From contig OX328097.1 in NCBI GenBank assembly GCA_946811185.2, positions 8,440,252 through 8,504,251 of the forward strand: DNA of 64,000 nt, in the 5' to 3' direction. This document shows positions 48,635-58,835 of this stretch, one piece after another (the stretch's first letter is position 1; each line of letters starts with the position of its first letter). The stretch comes from Hippopus hippopus (Eukaryota > Mollusca > Bivalvia > Cardiida > Cardiidae). Position numbers and translations under genes: made by a program. The notes beneath the pieces are model-generated. The model was given only the letters and a program-made list of their open reading frames with translations, did not search any database and was not told the origin of the DNA.

Positions 48635-49320
48635 CTTAGCGCTTTGCCAAACAATCCTGTGTTTTAACAAACCCTGAAGAGGAAGACTTTTGAACACTGT
48701 GGAAAAAGGGAAAAATCCTGGTAACTAGCATTTTCTTCTTTTCCCACAATGTTTTCTACCCCTTTAACATGCAAGTTTCAATTCTTAAGTCACATATATT
48801 CTGTCTTTTGCAAATGCTCTAAATTGCACAAGTCTAAAATTTTTTTTTTTTTTTTTTAAATGGCACTACATGTATAGCAATTTACTAGCCATCTGCTATT
48901 TTCAACATAAATTTTATTATTGATGGCCCTATCTGTATTATTTTTCCTATTTTGTTCTAATAATTCTCTTTTGTACTAGTTAGTAGAATATCTAACTGTC
49001 CAGTCATCATAAGGCATCAACCTGATACAATTTACCAGTATTTAATGCAGGACAGAATTTGAATTGTCAGAAACTCTGAATTTTCATATCAGGCCAAAGG
49101 TAGGAACTGGAAAGAATGATAATGAAATACAGGGAAAGTAAATGTATTCAACATGTCTGAAAAAGTTAACCCTTTACCAAAGGATCCCGTATTTTTACAA
49201 TCCTGATAAAGAAATCTCTTGAAAATATTGAGGAAAAAGGAAAAATTACTGGTAACAAGTATTTTTTTTTTTGTTTTCTTTCATAGGCAAATCCAATCAG
49301 TTAAGCAAAATTTTATCTAT
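48635..49320. repeat. Family A remnants around an unrecognised gap
   Basis: A minus copy at 48640-48840 ends in a run of T (48840-48858). A second remnant is at 49165-49320. From 48860 to 49160 nothing was recognised. Confidence 0.5.
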
Positions 49321-49327
49321 TGCCTTC

Positions 49328-49555
49328 AAGTGAATCATTCTCTGTGAAAAGGGCATCTGAAAAAAGTATCAACCAATGCTGATACTTTTACTATGTATTT
49401 GTAAATTTTCTGCATGTCCAAGGACCATTCTATTTCATGATTCAGTTTGTTGTTAGAATGGATGCTTGAGTCCATAATTATGTGGAGACATACTTGGTAT
49501 CATCCATCATTGAGTTGCATTAAACCCCCTTTTGCCAGAACTCTGCTCAATGCTT
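49328..49555. mobile_element. GAGCCATGCTCTG-family MITE, opposite orientation, decayed
   Basis: ATTCTCTGTGAAAAGGGCAT at left, AAACCCCCTTTTGCCAGAAC and CTGCTCAATG at right. Confidence 0.5.
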
Positions 49556-49634
49556 TCCAATTGGACAGATCTAACCTTTTTTCTCGAGTTCATTTGGCTA
49601 TCAACTGTATATTGTATACAATATGCAATTATAC

Positions 49635-49863
49635 TTAACTCTTTAATAAACGACAAAACTTTAGACTTGTCCAAATTGAAAGCATTTGCACACAACAAAA
49701 ATATGTCACTAAAAAATTGAATTTTGTTTTGGGAAGGGCAGAAAACATTGTGGGAAAAGGAGAAAATGCTGGTTACCAGCATTTTCTCCTTTTCCCACAA
49801 TGTTTTCAAGAGCTTTCTTTCTCAGGGTCGTTTAAAAGTCGGGATTGTGTGGTAAAGGGTTAA
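49635..49863 (+). mobile_element. Family A MITE
   Basis: Near-consensus copy; its right TTAA (49860-49863) is the left TTAA of the next copy. Confidence 0.82.
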
Positions 49864-50087
49864 CGGTTTACCAAATGACAAAATTTCAGACTCGTCCATA
49901 TGGAAAGCATTTGCAGACAATGTATCAAATATGGCTCAAATCTTGACACTGGTTTGTGAAAGGGTAAAAAACATAATGGAAAAATGAGTAAAAATCCTGG
50001 CTACAAGTATTTTATTTTCACACAATGTTTTCAAAAGCCTTCTCTCTCAGGATTGTTCAAACTCGGGATCCTGTGGTAAAGTGTTAA
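49860..50087 (+). mobile_element. Family A MITE, tandem and diverged
   Basis: Same orientation as its neighbour but with the palindrome much decayed, so the two are not a recent tandem duplication. Confidence 0.7.
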
Positions 50088-50394
50088 ATAAACAAAAACA
50101 ACAATTGAGCTTCCAGCTAATCTGGGATAAATATGGCTACAGAGAATAAAGCATATATATAAAAGAAGGTGAGGCTTGAACCGAAGATCACAACATATAT
50201 GGACTGTTTAAAACGGGGGAAAAAAAGGCGCAAATATCACATTTTTGGTCACAGTGCCGGTATCTCACAAAGATTGTGACAATGTAGATGCAAAATCTAG
50301 GCTAGTATTTGCCAACACTCTTAATTACATTTGTAGTCTAACCCTGTTTGTAGTCTAATTCTCAATAATTTTTTAACTTGTAAGAAAAAAAACA

Positions 50395-50630
50395 AATTGA
50401 AATCCTTTCCTAAATGACAAATTTTATATTCTACTAAACTGACAGCATCTGCCGGCAACAAATCAAGTGGTACAGTTGAACTCACATTTTTTGACGGGGT
50501 AGTTAACATCGTGGGACATGGAGAAAATGTTGGTTACCAGCATTTTCTTCTTTTCCCACAATGTTTTCAGAAGGCCTCTTCCTTAAGGTCGTGAAAACAT
50601 GGGATTGTTTGGCAAAGGGTTTGACGGTTT
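50395..50630 (+). mobile_element. Family A MITE inside a palindromic MITE
   Basis: Flanks GCCAACACTCTTAATTACAT (left) and TAAGAATGGTTGGTGGATAC (right) belong to the CTGATTGGCTAAACC-type MITE, so this is another nested insertion. Confidence 0.6.
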
Positions 50631-50749
50631 AGCCAAACAGAAACTGTATACTAAATGTAGAATTAGACTACCATAAGAGTGCAATTAAGAATGGTTGGTG
50701 GATACAACCCTTGATATGTGATAGAAAAGATTTGAGATCAGACTTGATT

Positions 50750-51260
50750 TCATGTTTTCCGGTAGGTTATCGAGAAATAATGGTGAAATATTTTTCGATA
50801 TTTCATGGTTACAACCAGTGAAAAATACCAATTTTTATATTCTAACTCTTCAATTGAAGGCGGAAACAGTTGTTCCCGCGCACTAGTTACCTAGGTAAAA
50901 TGCGCGTGCATCTCAACCAGATGAAAATATGACGTAATTTACCCTATATTTCTCGCGCTTTACATAATATTGTAATGTGTTGCTATGCGGAGGGGTTACG
51001 CCACAGGGAATAGCCAAAAAGGACTGTGCTGGATTTTGATGTAAGTTGCCCCCAAAAAAGGGTTAAAAGCATGAAATAAATAGAATATTTGGGGGTTTTT
51101 TTTGGGTGAAAGATCCAAATTTATTTCACCTCGTGAACATCATCAGTAATATTTTCACGAGTGGCTTGCGGCACTCGTGAAAATATTGCCGATGATGTTC
51201 ATGAGATGAAATAAATTTCGATCTTTCACCGTAAAAAACAAATATCCTCTATATAATTTC
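50750..51260. mobile_element. Family H repeat, copy 3, inverted
   Basis: CCGGTAGGTTATCGAGAAAT at left; ATCATCAGTAATATTTTCAC and GTGAAAATATTGCCGATGAT form a palindrome at 51140-51200; it ends near TCTTTCACCGTAAAAAACAA. Confidence 0.62.
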
Positions 51261-51379
51261 TATGCTGACTAGTCTTGATCTATGCTGTCCTCAAATAACC
51301 ACCGGAATTTGTAGCTGACAGGCTGAAGTAGACCCATCATTATGCTGATACGGGATTTCATGCCATTGGAAAATACATG

Positions 51380-51800
51380 TATGGTATGTATACTGTTTCA
51401 AGCATTGTGGGGGAGGAAGCAAATGCACATACTGACTTATCACTCCTTTTCCCACTTCACTTTCACAACCAGCTTGGTTGACATGGCAACGAAAGTTCTT
51501 GGAAACTTTTCCCACAATTTTTTCAAAAGCCTTCTTCCTTAGTGTCATAAAAAGTCCGGATTGTGTAGTTAAGAGTTAACCCTTTCCCAGATATGCCCTG
51601 GTTTTTACGGCTCTGAGGCTGAAGGCGTTTCAAAACACTGTGGAAAAAGGAGAAAATGCTCATAACGAGCATTTTCTCCTTTTTCCACAGTATTTTCTTC
51701 CCTTGCAGATAAAAATACCACCTTTTTAGCCACTCGAAATTTGTTGTCTGCAAATCCTTTCAATTTCAGCATACCAAAATTACCTCATCTGATAAACAGT
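51380..51800. repeat. Family A copies, one with symmetric arm changes
   Basis: A plus-oriented remnant to 51575 and a minus copy 51576-51795. The palindrome 51640-51688 has GTGGAAAAAGG/CCTTTTTCCAC and TGCTC/GAGCA arms. Confidence 0.6.
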
Positions 51801-51969
51801 ACAGCAAGTTTTCAAGACGGCTATTACAGTAACATTCATATGAAGTTAGTTCAAGTTCAGACAGTTGAGTACCGAGAGCGCAATTCAGAATGGTTAGTGA
51901 ATTCCAGCCACAGCCATGATCTAAGTTTTCTGGCCAGTAGAACTATAATTATATTTAACCCTTTACATC

Positions 51970-52199
51970 ACTAACTCTTTACCAGACGACAAAAATGTGC
52001 GCTCGTCCAAATTCAGAGCATTTCCAGACGACAAATTAAATGTAGCTCAAATGACGATTTCTGTCTTTGACACGGTAAAAAACATTGCGGGATAAGGAGA
52101 AAATGCTGGTAACCAGCATTTTCTTCTTTTCCCACAATGTTTTCAAAAGCCTTCCATCTCGGGGTAGTTAAAAGTTGGTATTGTGTGGTAAAGGGTTAA
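51970..52199 (+). mobile_element. Family A MITE
   Basis: Left end CTAACTCTTTACC (target mutated), right TTAA 52196-52199, shared with the next copy. Confidence 0.75.
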
Positions 52200-52413
52200 A
52201 CAAAATTTTAGACATATCTAACTAAATTGAAAGTATTTGTAGATGACAAATTAGACATGGCTCAAATAACCGAATCTACTTTTGACAGAAAAGCAAATAT
52301 TTTGGGAAAAGGAGAAAGTGCTGTTTACCAGCATTTTACTTCTTTTCCTCAAATATTTTAAAAGCCTTCTTCCTCAGGGTCGTTAAAACTCGTGGTTGTG
52401 TGGTAACGGATTA
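52196..52413 (+). mobile_element. Family A MITE, tandem, 5' end shortened
   Basis: Starts TTAAACAAAATTTTAG, so the first terminal bases are missing; ends GTGGTAACGGATTA. Confidence 0.65.
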
Positions 52414-52419
52414 CATGTA

Positions 52420-53240
52420 TACCTTTTTGGATATGCAAAAGAAATATTCAAATATCATTTGTAGCTGTTGCCTCTATACATCATTGTAATACATTTACAA
52501 AGGATGAGCATTTCTACATTTAAAGCAAACAACAACGATTCTAACAATTAATAAAACATTTAGTAAAACATAATTATACACATGTATAGTTAGTGCCCAT
52601 AAGTATTTCATCCAATTCTGAATCCCCATTGACTTACATGTATTTTTAAGTTAAAGGCCTGCTACCTTCAAAGTTAAATAGGGGTCAAACTGCAGGCAAA
52701 TTTAATTCACACCATTTAAAAGTATTGATATTATGATGAGTCTGATAGTGTTTTACTTTTCAAAGGTATGAATTACATTTGCCTACATTCTGACCCCTGA
52801 ATAATTCATTCATGGGTGCTACTGTGCCTTTAACTTCTGATTCATTGTGGGTTAAATCATGAAGCTATCAGTGTGAGACTTAAATGAAAATAAAACAAAG
52901 TAAATTTGGCATTCAAATATATATATTTAGACTTGGTAGAATCCAGTGTTACATTACTGTAGCTGTTTAAGTGATCAACAGTTACGAAAAAAATGCAATT
53001 TTATTTATGCAAATGGTGATGTTGCCAAAATTTCACAGAATAATAACACCATTTGTTTTCAGAGACCTATTAGCAACCTTGCATTCTATCAGGACAGTTT
53101 TTCTTATCATAGCATAATAAGAGCTAGTGTAGGTAACTTTCTTGCACACTGAAAAATGCATCTAAAGTCAATCGGAATGTGGAATTTGATGAACTACTTT
53201 TGGTCATTGTAAATTACACAGCTGCTCTGAAGTGTCTAAT
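52420..53240. other. Unrecognised intergenic stretch
   Basis: No family A copy. The segment 52600-52840 has weakly mirrored ends (CCCATAAGTATTTCATCC and AATTCATTCATGGG), possibly an old palindromic MITE. Confidence 0.35.
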
Positions 53241-53249
53241 AACATTTGC

Positions 53250-53970
53250 TTATCTCTGTATCAAACAACCAAATTTTACACTCCTCAATATATAAAGCAT
53301 TTGTAGACAACAGATAACATGTAGTTCTAATGATGGCTTTTGCCTTTGAAAGGGTAAAAAAAAAAACATTGTGGGAAAAGAAGAAAATGCTGGTCACAAG
53401 CATTTTCTGCTTTTCCCAGAATGTTTTCAAAAGCCTTCTTCCACAGGATGGTAAAAACACAGGATTGTTTGGGATAGGGCCAACCCTCACAGTCACAATT
53501 GCATCAAAAGGTACTGCTCTAGTTCTTTTAGCCAACAGTATAGATAAGGATCAGATAGTATAGAATATGCAGTCTGATCTTGGATCTAAAATGTCCAATA
53601 CTCAGACATTCTGAAAAAAAAAAATTTTTTTTTTTTAAATTACAGTATCTATTGTTGACAGAAAATATTGCATTTATTTAGCACTTTACAAGTAAATTTA
53701 CCACACATACAAAATCCTTGTACAGGCATGCTCTACCACCTTGAGAGCCAAGCACAAATTGTTGCCTTTGTGGACAGTAAAAGCATGTGTTCAGTTGAAA
53801 GCGTTTGCAGATGACAAATGTGTAGCAATGATGCAATTTTCAGATAAAGGGGTAGAAAACAATATGGGAAAGGGAGAAAATGCTGGTTACCATCATTTTC
53901 TGCTTTTCCTACAATGTTTTAAATTTTCAGACTAGTCTTAAAGACTCGGGCTTGTAAGGTATAGGGTTAA
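53250..53970. repeat. Family A copies and a GTAGATC-type remnant
   Basis: A plus copy at 53255-53480, a small GATCAGATAGTATAGAATAT remnant at 53540-53600, poly(A)/poly(T) at 53613-53637, and a family A plus copy at about 53770-53970. Confidence 0.5.
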
Positions 53971-53982
53971 AGTATTTAATAG

Positions 53983-54145
53983 AGTTTATTTCATCAGCTT
54001 GTGGTTAATATGGGGAAATATTTGCCGAAAAAGGGAAAGGTATGCAAAAATAACGAGTGCCGTGAGGCACGAGTTATTTTCGCGGACCTTTCCCTTTTGA
54101 GGCAAATATTTCCCCATATTAACCACAAGCTGATGAAATAAATTA
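53983..54145. repeat. 160-bp near-perfect inverted repeat
   Basis: TTTATTTCATCAGCTTGTGG then TTAATATGGGGAAATATTTG is mirrored at 54100-54145; the centre is GAGTGCCGTGAGGCACGAG. No coding content. Confidence 0.75.
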
Positions 54146-54149
54146 TATA

Positions 54150-55420
54150 TTATTTTTCCTCTGATTATTTTGTCAACGAATGCCACTTTTAAAATTTAAA
54201 AACTTAAAAAACTTAAAGAAGTAGTTCCAGATTTTCGGCAGGAGGAAAATATTCACTGTGACGGGGAAATAATTCCCCCCAGCTTAAATTACGACATTTC
54301 TTTACCCGTAACATTTCTAAAAATAGACACATGAAATATAATATTATTTGTTATTTACTCAATCTAGTTTGTATTGATAAGAAAGTTAAAAAACAAAACT
54401 TATCAGGCTTATATTATAGCAAAATACATGTGTCATCCACAAATAAACAGAAAGAAATTCTCTTTGGCTATGTATTCCACGCCATTTTCAGCATTGCTTG
54501 TCAGGCATAGCAACAAAGACACTGTGTGCTATGGCGGGTGTGCCAAACTTTCATTTGCAGAAAGGTCAATTATAGAAGACGCAGGACTGGTAAACTGTAT
54601 GTTACTGAAGTCTAGAAAAATAGGAATGGTTTTCATTTGATGATCATTATTCATGAAGTTTTTGAAAATATTTTTGAATGGAAAATAATGATAAAATCAT
54701 ATCATATACACAGGCAGGCATAATTCAATAAATAAAGCAGAAAAAATAAAACAGATGGTAATCAATGTGAAAGCACTTTCATCCTTTTAAAGCTGATATT
54801 ATCAAAATTTTCTCTCTTGGTTTATAATGGTTTTTATGCATTCTCACAGTTGAAAAAAATAAATGGGCTTTTTCTGTTTAATCAGTGGAGAGACTCAGTT
54901 ATTGCAATTGAAGGAAGATAAATGCTTTATCTCTTACCAGAGGACAAAATTTGAAATTATCTAAATTAAAAGCATTTGCAGACAGCAAGTTAGGTCTAGT
55001 TATGTCTCAAATTAAATGATTTGTCTTCAGAAAGATCGATACATTGTTGGACAGATACAAAATACTGGGTAACAGCCTTTTCTTCTTTCTCCACAATGTT
55101 TTCAAAAGTGTTCTCCTTCAGGGTCATTAAAATCCAAGATTGTTTGGTGAAGTTTTTTCCCTTGAAAACAGTTGCAGCCAGTGACTTTGAAAATTTTCTT
55201 GGAAATAATATTCCACATGAATTTATATACAACACATAAGCAAATGTGAAAAATTGAGGCAAAAAAAGAAATAACTATTACCACAAAAAAAGTTTACTAC
55301 CATGTTTTCAAAACTGATCTGCTGAAAGACACAAAAACTCATCTGCTATGGGTAATAACTTGAACCAGACTAACTCACAAAAGATAAGATTGTGAAGATC
55401 TAAGATCACATCACCAGGGC
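54150..55420. other. Intergenic, mostly unrecognised
   Basis: Apart from a plus-oriented family A copy at about 54930-55155 I see no known element and no convincing coding exon. Confidence 0.4.
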
Positions 55421-55424
55421 CCCG

Positions 55425-55790
55425 TTTTACTATGGTAGTTATGAACAAAATTTGAGTTAGTTTTACATAACTATAGTACGGTGACATATTTCTGCCACAA
55501 GATACACGATAACTATCATGATTGTTTTAGAAAACTATTGCAATAAATTAAAGTTTCATGGAAATTATATCATAGAAAAGATAAAATTTCCAGGAAACTT
55601 TGATTTATCGCAATAGTACCTTAGAAAAGATCAAATTTCCAGGAAACTTTGGATTTATCACAGTAGTTTTCTGAAATATTCATGATAGTTATCTCGTATC
55701 TCCTGGCAGAAATATGCTACCATACTATACTTATGTAAAACTTACTCACATTTTATTCATAACTACCTTAGTAAAACAGGGCCCAGGTCC
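55425..55790. mobile_element. Long palindromic MITE
   Basis: Nearly the whole 365 bp folds back: GGGCCCCGTTTTACTATGGT against ACCTTAGTAAAACAGGGCCC, GATACACGATAACTATCATG against CATGATAGTTATCTCGTATC, centre near 55590-55640. No second copy in the window. Confidence 0.75.
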
Positions 55791-55969
55791 GTACAGTCTG
55801 ACCTTTTTACACTGTCCACAAAATCACCTACAGCTGTTCCTAACATTGTGAGAGTAAACTTTCAATTTCACTTACAGAAGCATAAAACAGGATCTTGGAA
55901 TGGTCTTAAAACTGGAATGTACATTGTGTACTGTGATAGTGAAGTTTTTTTTTTTTCCTGAGTGAAAAA

Positions 55970-56300
55970 TGTCTATTTCATGAGCCCTATACCAAATATT
56001 CAGTCTCTTTACGACCCAGAAGAAGAAAGCTCTCACACAAATAATGCGAGAAAAGGGTAAATTGCTGGTTACCAAACCTTATCATTTAAGCTAACTTTGA
56101 TCTGTCTCTGACAATCCGATTTACTCTTTAGAACATGACAAAATTTTAGACTGGTCCAACTCAAAAGCATTTGCAGACGACAAATTAAATGTGGCTAAAA
56201 TGATGGGATTTCTTTCATTATTTTTTTGTCTGAACACGCACCAGAGGCAATTGACAGAGGTAAAACAACATAGAATTTTCCGAGGACGACCATAACATTA
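55970..56300. repeat. Two truncated family A pieces
   Basis: A minus piece at 55985-56080 stops in the palindrome; a plus long arm at 56118-56215 stops before its palindrome. Confidence 0.45.
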
Positions 56301-56508
56301 TGTTGTTGTAAGCTATTAAACGATGAACAAGTGATGAAAAGGTTTATGGTCAGGTGTACAACAGTCACTCAGTGACCGGAACCACATATATATATTTTGT
56401 TTTGGCCTTGGCAGGGGTATTAAAGATGGAAATGGTCCAAGGTTACAAATAAAGAAACAAATATGGGACATACTGACACTTGTGAATGACAAAACCAAGA
56501 ACACCTGG

Positions 56509-56766
56509 TTAACCCTTCACCAAACAATCCCAAGTTTCAACTACCATGAGAAAGAAAGCTTTAGAAAACATTGTGGGAAAAGGAGAAAATGCTGGTAAGC
56601 AGTATTTTCTCCTTTTCCCACAATGTTTTCTAACCCTTCACAGACAAATCCCAAAATTTCTGCCATGTTTATTATGTCGCAGGCAAATGCTTTCAGTTGG
56701 AACCAGTCTAATCAATTTCTTTCAATTGGAACCAGTCTAGAAATTCATCGTTTGATAAAGAGTTAA
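56509..56766 (-). mobile_element. Family A MITE with terminal duplication
   Basis: The segment TTTCAGTTGGAACCAGTCTA is repeated in slightly changed form (about 56690-56740). A further diverged copy follows from 56772. Confidence 0.7.
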
Positions 56767-56771
56767 TCCTG

Positions 56772-57170
56772 TTAACCCTTGACCAAAAAATCTCATGTTT
56801 TAACAGCCCTTAGGCTTTTGAAAACATTGTCTGAAATCCAGGAAATGCTGGTGACATTGTCTGAAATCCAGGAAATGCTGGTGACCTGCATTTTCTCCTT
56901 ATCACACCATGTTTGATGCTCTTTCAAAGACAACTTTTATCATCCCTCTTTACAAGAAAAGTTAAGATTCATCTAAACTGAAAGCACTTGCATATGATAA
57001 AATCATATTTGGATCAAATAATGAGATGTGTCTTTGAATGGGTAGAAAACATTCTGGAAAAAGTAGGAAATGCTTGTGAACAGTGTTTTCTCCTTTTCCT
57101 GCAATGCTTTAAAAAGCCCTCTCTCTCAAGGTTGTTAGAAATCAAAGGCTGTTCAGTAAAAAGGTCAAAC
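56772..57170. repeat. Family A pair with a 30-bp duplication
   Basis: A minus copy from 56772 in which 56825-56854 is repeated at 56855-56884, then a plus copy at about 56950-57165. Confidence 0.55.
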
Positions 57171-57307
57171 ATCTAAAGATGAACAAAACAGAAATCTTGG
57201 TTAGATCTAAGTGGTACTATTGATAGATGAAAAATGGAAAAAAAAAATGGAATGGCAAATAAGATTTCAACAAGTAAATACATTGTGGCAGATACTTTAC
57301 CCTTAAA

Positions 57308-57673
57308 GCCCCAACAGCTGCCAAATGTAAAAAAAAAAGCAGGTGTTAAAATGCATTTGAATTTACATCATACCATTTGAAAGTATGGAAATTATTGTGA
57401 AAATGACAATGGTCCAAGTGTTAGAAATTTCCAGAAAGATGAATATTAAAAGTACCGATAGGTCAAAACTTGGCGGGTTTCCATATCTTTTGTTTACTTT
57501 TTACTTGATTTTCAAATTCATTTTCCTGCCAGCAACTAATACATGTACTTGGATTGACCATAAAATAACAAATTGTCATCTTCACAATAATTTTCCTACT
57601 TTCAAAAGCTTTCAATTTCAGATGCATCTCACACCCACTTTCTTTACTTTTGGCCACTATTGGGGCTTTAAAG
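57308..57673. mobile_element. MITE with AAAGCCCCAATAG-type ends, copy 2
   Basis: AAAGCCCCAACAGCTGCCAA at left and TTTGGCCACTATTGGGGCTT at right, about 365 bp, with related inner sequence (CATTTTCCTGCCAGCAACT). Confidence 0.62.
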
Positions 57674-57864
57674 TGCTGAATTAATGAATTGTACCTTTTT
57701 TTAGAAAAAAAAAAAACCCTTATATTGCTATTTAGTTCAACCATACGTATTTCAAATTTATTGGGAAAAAAGTTCTCATAACTTGATTAAATCACTCTCA
57801 ATGATTACTTCCCTTAAAACAGCACTAGGTTGTGGGTAGTCCCAAAGGCTGATCCTGCTGATCA

Positions 57865-58570
57865 CAGGATTCAAACCCTGAGTAAAAAGTCTTTTCAAAA
57901 ACGTTGTGGGAAAAGGAGAAAATGCTGGTAACCAGCATTTTCTCCTTTTCCCACAATGTTTTCTACCTTCTCAAACATATAAAGCATCATGTGTGCTACA
58001 TTTAATTTGCCGTCTGCAGTTTAATGCTTTCTATTTGGACAAGTTAAGAATTTTGTTGTCTGGTAAAAAGTTAACACTCTTCAGGTTGCTGATATGACAA
58101 AGAAGGTTTATGTTGTAATGAAATTTGTAGAATATTATGTTTCTCCTTTAGTTGTCTTTACCCTGTACCAAACAACAAAAATTTAGACACGGCATCTTGA
58201 AAGCATTTTGCAGACGACAAATTAAATGTGGCAGAAATGATGGGATTCGTATCAAACAGAGTAGAAAACATTGTGGAAATGGGAGAAAATGCTGATAAGC
58301 AGTATTTTCTCATTTTTCCACAATGTTTACAGACTTCACCCATAGGGTTGTCAAAACATGGAATTGCTTGTTACAGGGCTTTACCCTTTACAAAAATTTA
58401 ATAATTTGCATTTTAATGACTTTATAACAACATTGTGGTAAAAGAACGAAATGGTAACAGCAGGACAAACGCCAATACTTGAGCGACATTTAATTTGTCA
58501 TCTGCAAATGCTTTCAATTTGAAAGCTTTTAAAATTTTGTTGTCTGGTAAAGAGTTTAAACAAATGTAGT
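57865..58570. repeat. Family A cluster downstream of the PH gene
   Basis: Minus copy about 57870-58078, plus copy about 58158-58385, and a minus remnant 58385-58560 missing its palindrome. Confidence 0.55.
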
Positions 58571-58616
58571 ATTTATGCACTGGGATAAAGATATCAACAA
58601 CGATAACAAAATATCT

Positions 58617-58835
58617 TCATTGAATAACACAAGTTGCAGAATTATCACCATGCTGTCCAGCTGCCTTTGCGAAACAGATCGCCTGCATCCAGTTGTTCTG
58701 TGAACTTTCTGTATCCGCCTGAATGTAATATGTTCGTCCTTTTTCTTTACACTTTATTGAAAATGCAAACGGTTTTTTGTCAATGGTTGTCTCTGAAATT
58801 TCTGCATTGGTGAGTGGTATTTCTTTCACCGTGGA
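58617..58835 (-). CDS. PH-domain protein coding exon 2 (stop)
   Basis: 72 codons plus stop, STVKEIPLTNAEISETTIDK to GDNSATCVIQ. Acceptor tgtctag. It contains FAFSIKCKEKGRTYYIQAD and the helix NNWMQAICFAKAAG. Confidence 0.85.
   Translation of the reverse strand, partial: STVKEIPLTNAEISETTIDKKPFAFSIKCKEKGRTYYIQADTESSQNNWMQAICFAKAAGQHGDNSATCVIQ

Noticed and set aside
54374..54640. 88-residue ORF
   Set aside because: No recognisable similarity, no splice partner or homologous repeat; treated as chance.
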